NCBI GenBank assembly: GCA_029865405.1
Contig: JAOUGZ010000166.1
Location: forward strand, 1 to 6,316
Length of the DNA stretch: 6,316 nucleotides
Direction of reading: 5' to 3'
From: Betaproteobacteria bacterium
GTDB lineage: Bacteria; Pseudomonadota; Gammaproteobacteria; Burkholderiales; SG8-39
The notes under the pieces are model-generated. The model did not search any database. It was not told the DNA's origin and was given only the letters and a program-made list of their open reading frames with translations. The translations under genes were made by a program, and so were the position numbers. The stretch's first letter is position 1; every line of letters begins with the position of its first letter. Positions 5,466 through 6,316 of the stretch are shown in pieces.

Positions 5466-6316
5466 CTACTGCGTGCGCAGCCGCGGGTCGAGCGCGTCGC
5501 GCAGCGAGTCGCCGAACAGATTGAAGCCGAAGACCGCCAGCGTGATCGCGAGGCCGGGGAAGATCGCCATCCACGGCGCGGTCTCGGCAAACTCGACGGC
5601 GGCGCCGCGCAGCATCAGGCCCCAGGCGGCCACCGGCTCCTGCACCCCAAGGCCGAGGAACGAAAGCGAGGCTTCGAGCAGAATGGCCTGGCCGAGGAAC
5701 GCCGTCAGCATGATCAGGTAGGGCGCCATCACGTTCGGCAGCATGTGGCGCAGGACGATCCGCGAATCGCGATAGCCTGCGGCGCGCGCGGCATCGACGT
5801 ACGGCATCTCGCGCACCGAGAGCGCGCTCGAGCGCACGACGCGCGCGCAGCGCGGGATCATCGGGATGGCGATGGCAAGGATCACGTTGAAGACGCCGGT
5901 ACCGAGGATTGCCACCACGGCGAGCGCGAGGATGATCAGCGGAAACGAAATGACCACGTCCATGATGCGCTGAATCACCATGTCGATGCGGCCGCCAAAA
6001 TAGGCGCTCGCGACGCCGATCAACGCACCGAGCGTGGCGCCGATGAACGACGCCCCGATGCCGACGATCAGCGCGGTGCGCGACCCGTAGATGATCCGCG
6101 ACATGACGTCGCGGCCGTACGCATCGGTTCCGAGCCAGTGCTTGCCGTCCGGCCCCGACAGCATGGCCGCGTAGTCGGTGGTGAGCGCTTCGAACGGGGC
6201 CAGCCAGTTGGCGCCCAGCGCCACGAGGCTCATGAACAGGATGATGAAGGCGCCGAGCGCGCCGATCGGCCGCTGCCAGGTGAAATCGAGCACCGCCTGC
6301 AGCCAGCGCGCGCGCG
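5466..6316 (-). CDS. Peptide/nickel-type ABC transporter inner-membrane permease (DppC/OppC family), start outside window
   Basis: This is one of two membrane subunits of a Dpp/Opp-type ABC importer for peptides or similar small solutes. The reading frame is open from the stop at 5468-5466 to the window edge. A GTG at 6293-6291 would give 275 residues. Codons upstream of it still read as a plausible basic N terminus (RARWLQAV), so the true start is probably to the right of 6316. An N-terminal transmembrane helix leads into the subfamily motif HWLGTDAYGRDVMSRIIYG, followed by further helices. The cytoplasmic EAA loop that docks on the ATPase (DAARAAGYRDSRIVLRHMLP) is at about 5795-5733, and the C terminus is the typical GFNLFGDSLRDALDPRLR. 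These features favour DppC/OppC over the longer-loop DppB type. The partner permease would normally be encoded upstream on the minus strand, beyond the right edge. Substrate unknown. Confidence 0.93.
   Translation of the reverse strand, partial: RARWLQAVLDFTWQRPIGALGAFIILFMSLVALGANWLAPFEALTTDYAAMLSGPDGKHWLGTDAYGRDVMSRIIYGSRTALIVGIGASFIGATLGALIGVASAYFGGRIDMVIQRIMDVVISFPLIILALAVVAILGTGVFNVILAIAIPMIPRCARVVRSSALSVREMPYVDAARAAGYRDSRIVLRHMLPNVMAPYLIMLTAFLGQAILLEASLSFLGLGVQEPVAAWGLMLRGAAVEFAETAPWMAIFPGLAITLAVFGFNLFGDSLRDALDPRLRTQ

Noticed and set aside
5449..5480. Short hairpins GCGCG-N6-CGCGC and CTGCG-TG-CGCAG at the convergent junction, considered as terminators.
   Set aside because: Five-base stems with no following U-run, lying partly inside coding sequence; such stems are common by chance in this base composition.
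6305..6316. Alternating GC run at the right edge, considered as a repeat or Z-DNA tract.
   Set aside because: It is short, sits at the window border and reads as in-frame Arg/Ala codons of the permease gene.

Overview
The window is GC-rich throughout, densely coding, and reads like a chromosomal segment of a beta- or gammaproteobacterium. The grounds are the strong G/C bias at third codon positions and the mix of family types: a PdsR/PdsS-like two-component pair, a TSUP carrier, a class III CoA-transferase and a Dpp/Opp-type permease. This placement is an inference, because no rRNA or other phylogenetic marker is present. No tRNA, CRISPR array, insertion sequence or phage gene was seen.

Layout: (1) 1-126, minus strand: the first 42 codons of an unidentified membrane protein that runs off the left edge. 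(2) 127-275: a 149-bp divergent intergenic region with an imperfect dyad, two direct repeats spaced 21 bp apart and a TATAGT -10-like hexamer just before the next gene. (3) 276-965 and 953-2617: an OmpR-family response regulator and its histidine kinase, overlapping by 13 bp. Both resemble, from memory of the families, the regulator pair of the 'proteobacterial dedicated sortase system' (PdsR/PdsS), but no sortase or sortase substrate is visible here. (4) 2647-3429, 3429-4223 and 4236-5459: a tightly packed trio of HAD-IIB phosphatase, TauE/SafE (TSUP) anion carrier and CaiB/BaiF CoA-transferase. (5) 5466-6316, minus strand: the inner-membrane permease (DppC/OppC type) of a peptide-type ABC importer, convergent with the trio and cut by the right edge.

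The five plus-strand genes have gaps of 29 bp or less and could form one transcript. A TAGAAT hexamer overlapping the kinase stop codon leaves room for a separate promoter for the metabolic trio. The trio could activate an organic acid as a CoA thioester, with a carrier moving an anionic substrate or product (sulfite, a sulfonate or a carboxylate), but the substrate cannot be read from the sequence. The most unusual points are the PdsRS-like pair without a sortase nearby, the kinase's apparently reduced sensor region and atypical G1 box, its poorly defined start, and the candidate operator in the divergent region.
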